Shown one piece after another: positions 63,919-64,000 of a DNA stretch of 64,000 bases (positions within the stretch are counted from its first letter, which is position 1; each line of letters begins with the position of its first letter). The DNA is taken from NCBI GenBank assembly GCA_009617715.1, contig VTFK01000064.1, forward strand, positions 186,001 to 250,000. Direction: 5' to 3'. The DNA is from Plectrocnemia conspersa. Its lineage: Eukaryota; Arthropoda; Insecta; Trichoptera; Polycentropodidae. Made by a program: the position numbers and the translations under genes. Under the pieces are notes generated by a model that saw only the letters and a list, made by a program, of their open reading frames with translations, made no database searches and had not been told where the DNA came from.

Positions 63919-64000
63919 ATGGACACACATCAGCAAGTCACGATTGTCGCCTCAGTTACTAGCGGAAGCTGCGATTTCCACCATTCCACCAATATGGAAC
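63919..64000 (+). CDS. Possible partial coding exon running off the window
   Basis: An open frame begins at ATG 63919 (MDTHQQVTIVASVTSGSCDF) and stays open for 27 codons to the window edge, in GC-richer sequence. It is preceded by TAATTCACAG, which could be a splice acceptor; the nearest upstream in-frame stop is a TGA about 24 bp before the ATG. Too short to identify. Confidence 0.2.
   Translation, partial: MDTHQQVTIVASVTSGSCDFHHSTNME

Noticed and set aside
1..64000. CRISPR arrays, bacterial operons, viral integrations
   Set aside because: No regularly spaced repeats, no ribosome-binding-site-led gene clusters, and no viral protein motifs were seen on either strand.

Overview
The window looks like AT-rich insect (arthropod) nuclear DNA. 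It is dominated by one conserved, intron-containing gene, with large introns and flanks full of decayed transposon remnants (CR1/L2-group LINE, mariner, hAT-like MITEs). I see no bacterial operon logic, CRISPR, rRNA or intact tRNA. The order cannot be fixed from the sequence. Gene similarity and transposon types fit an insect.

The conserved gene is a chondroitin sulfate synthase (CHSY1 type; bifunctional GT31/GT7 glycosyltransferase) on the + strand. Six exons fall in the window: 1-690 (probably open to the left), 31751-31891, 32004-32184, 32253-32410, 32551-32752 and 35745-36883. All introns are GT-AG and the reading frame is kept across every junction. The visible product is about 836 residues and ends at TGA 36881-36883. 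The first exon encodes the N-terminal beta-3-glycosyltransferase domain with its DDD motif. The last encodes most of the C-terminal domain with DVD and GWGLED. The membrane anchor is not visible and should lie upstream of position 1. The first visible intron is about 31 kb, the next three are 68-140 bp, and the last is about 3 kb.

Layout. 691-31750: giant intron with a tRNA-like SINE head, MITE copies, a mariner pseudogene near its 3' end and several GC-richer unique blocks that could be regulatory. 31751-36883: the exon cluster; the last intron carries a 155-bp hAT-like MITE and a 588-bp element with 45-bp terminal inverted repeats ending 59 bp before the last exon. 37.5-56.8 kb: AT-rich, no recognisable gene, with dispersed repeats (two long copies of one ~0.5-0.7 kb family in opposite orientations), a ~230-bp tandem duplication and a GC-rich block near 52 kb. 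56.8-58.8 kb: a 5'-truncated, frameshifted LINE. 61.2-62.1 kb: a second, different mariner pseudogene and a possible reverse transcriptase scrap. The last ~80 bp hold an open frame running off the edge.

I did not find a convincing undescribed biological system. The most useful leads are the uncatalogued nonautonomous element families, the young-looking long-TIR element beside an exon, and the GC-richer blocks in the giant intron.
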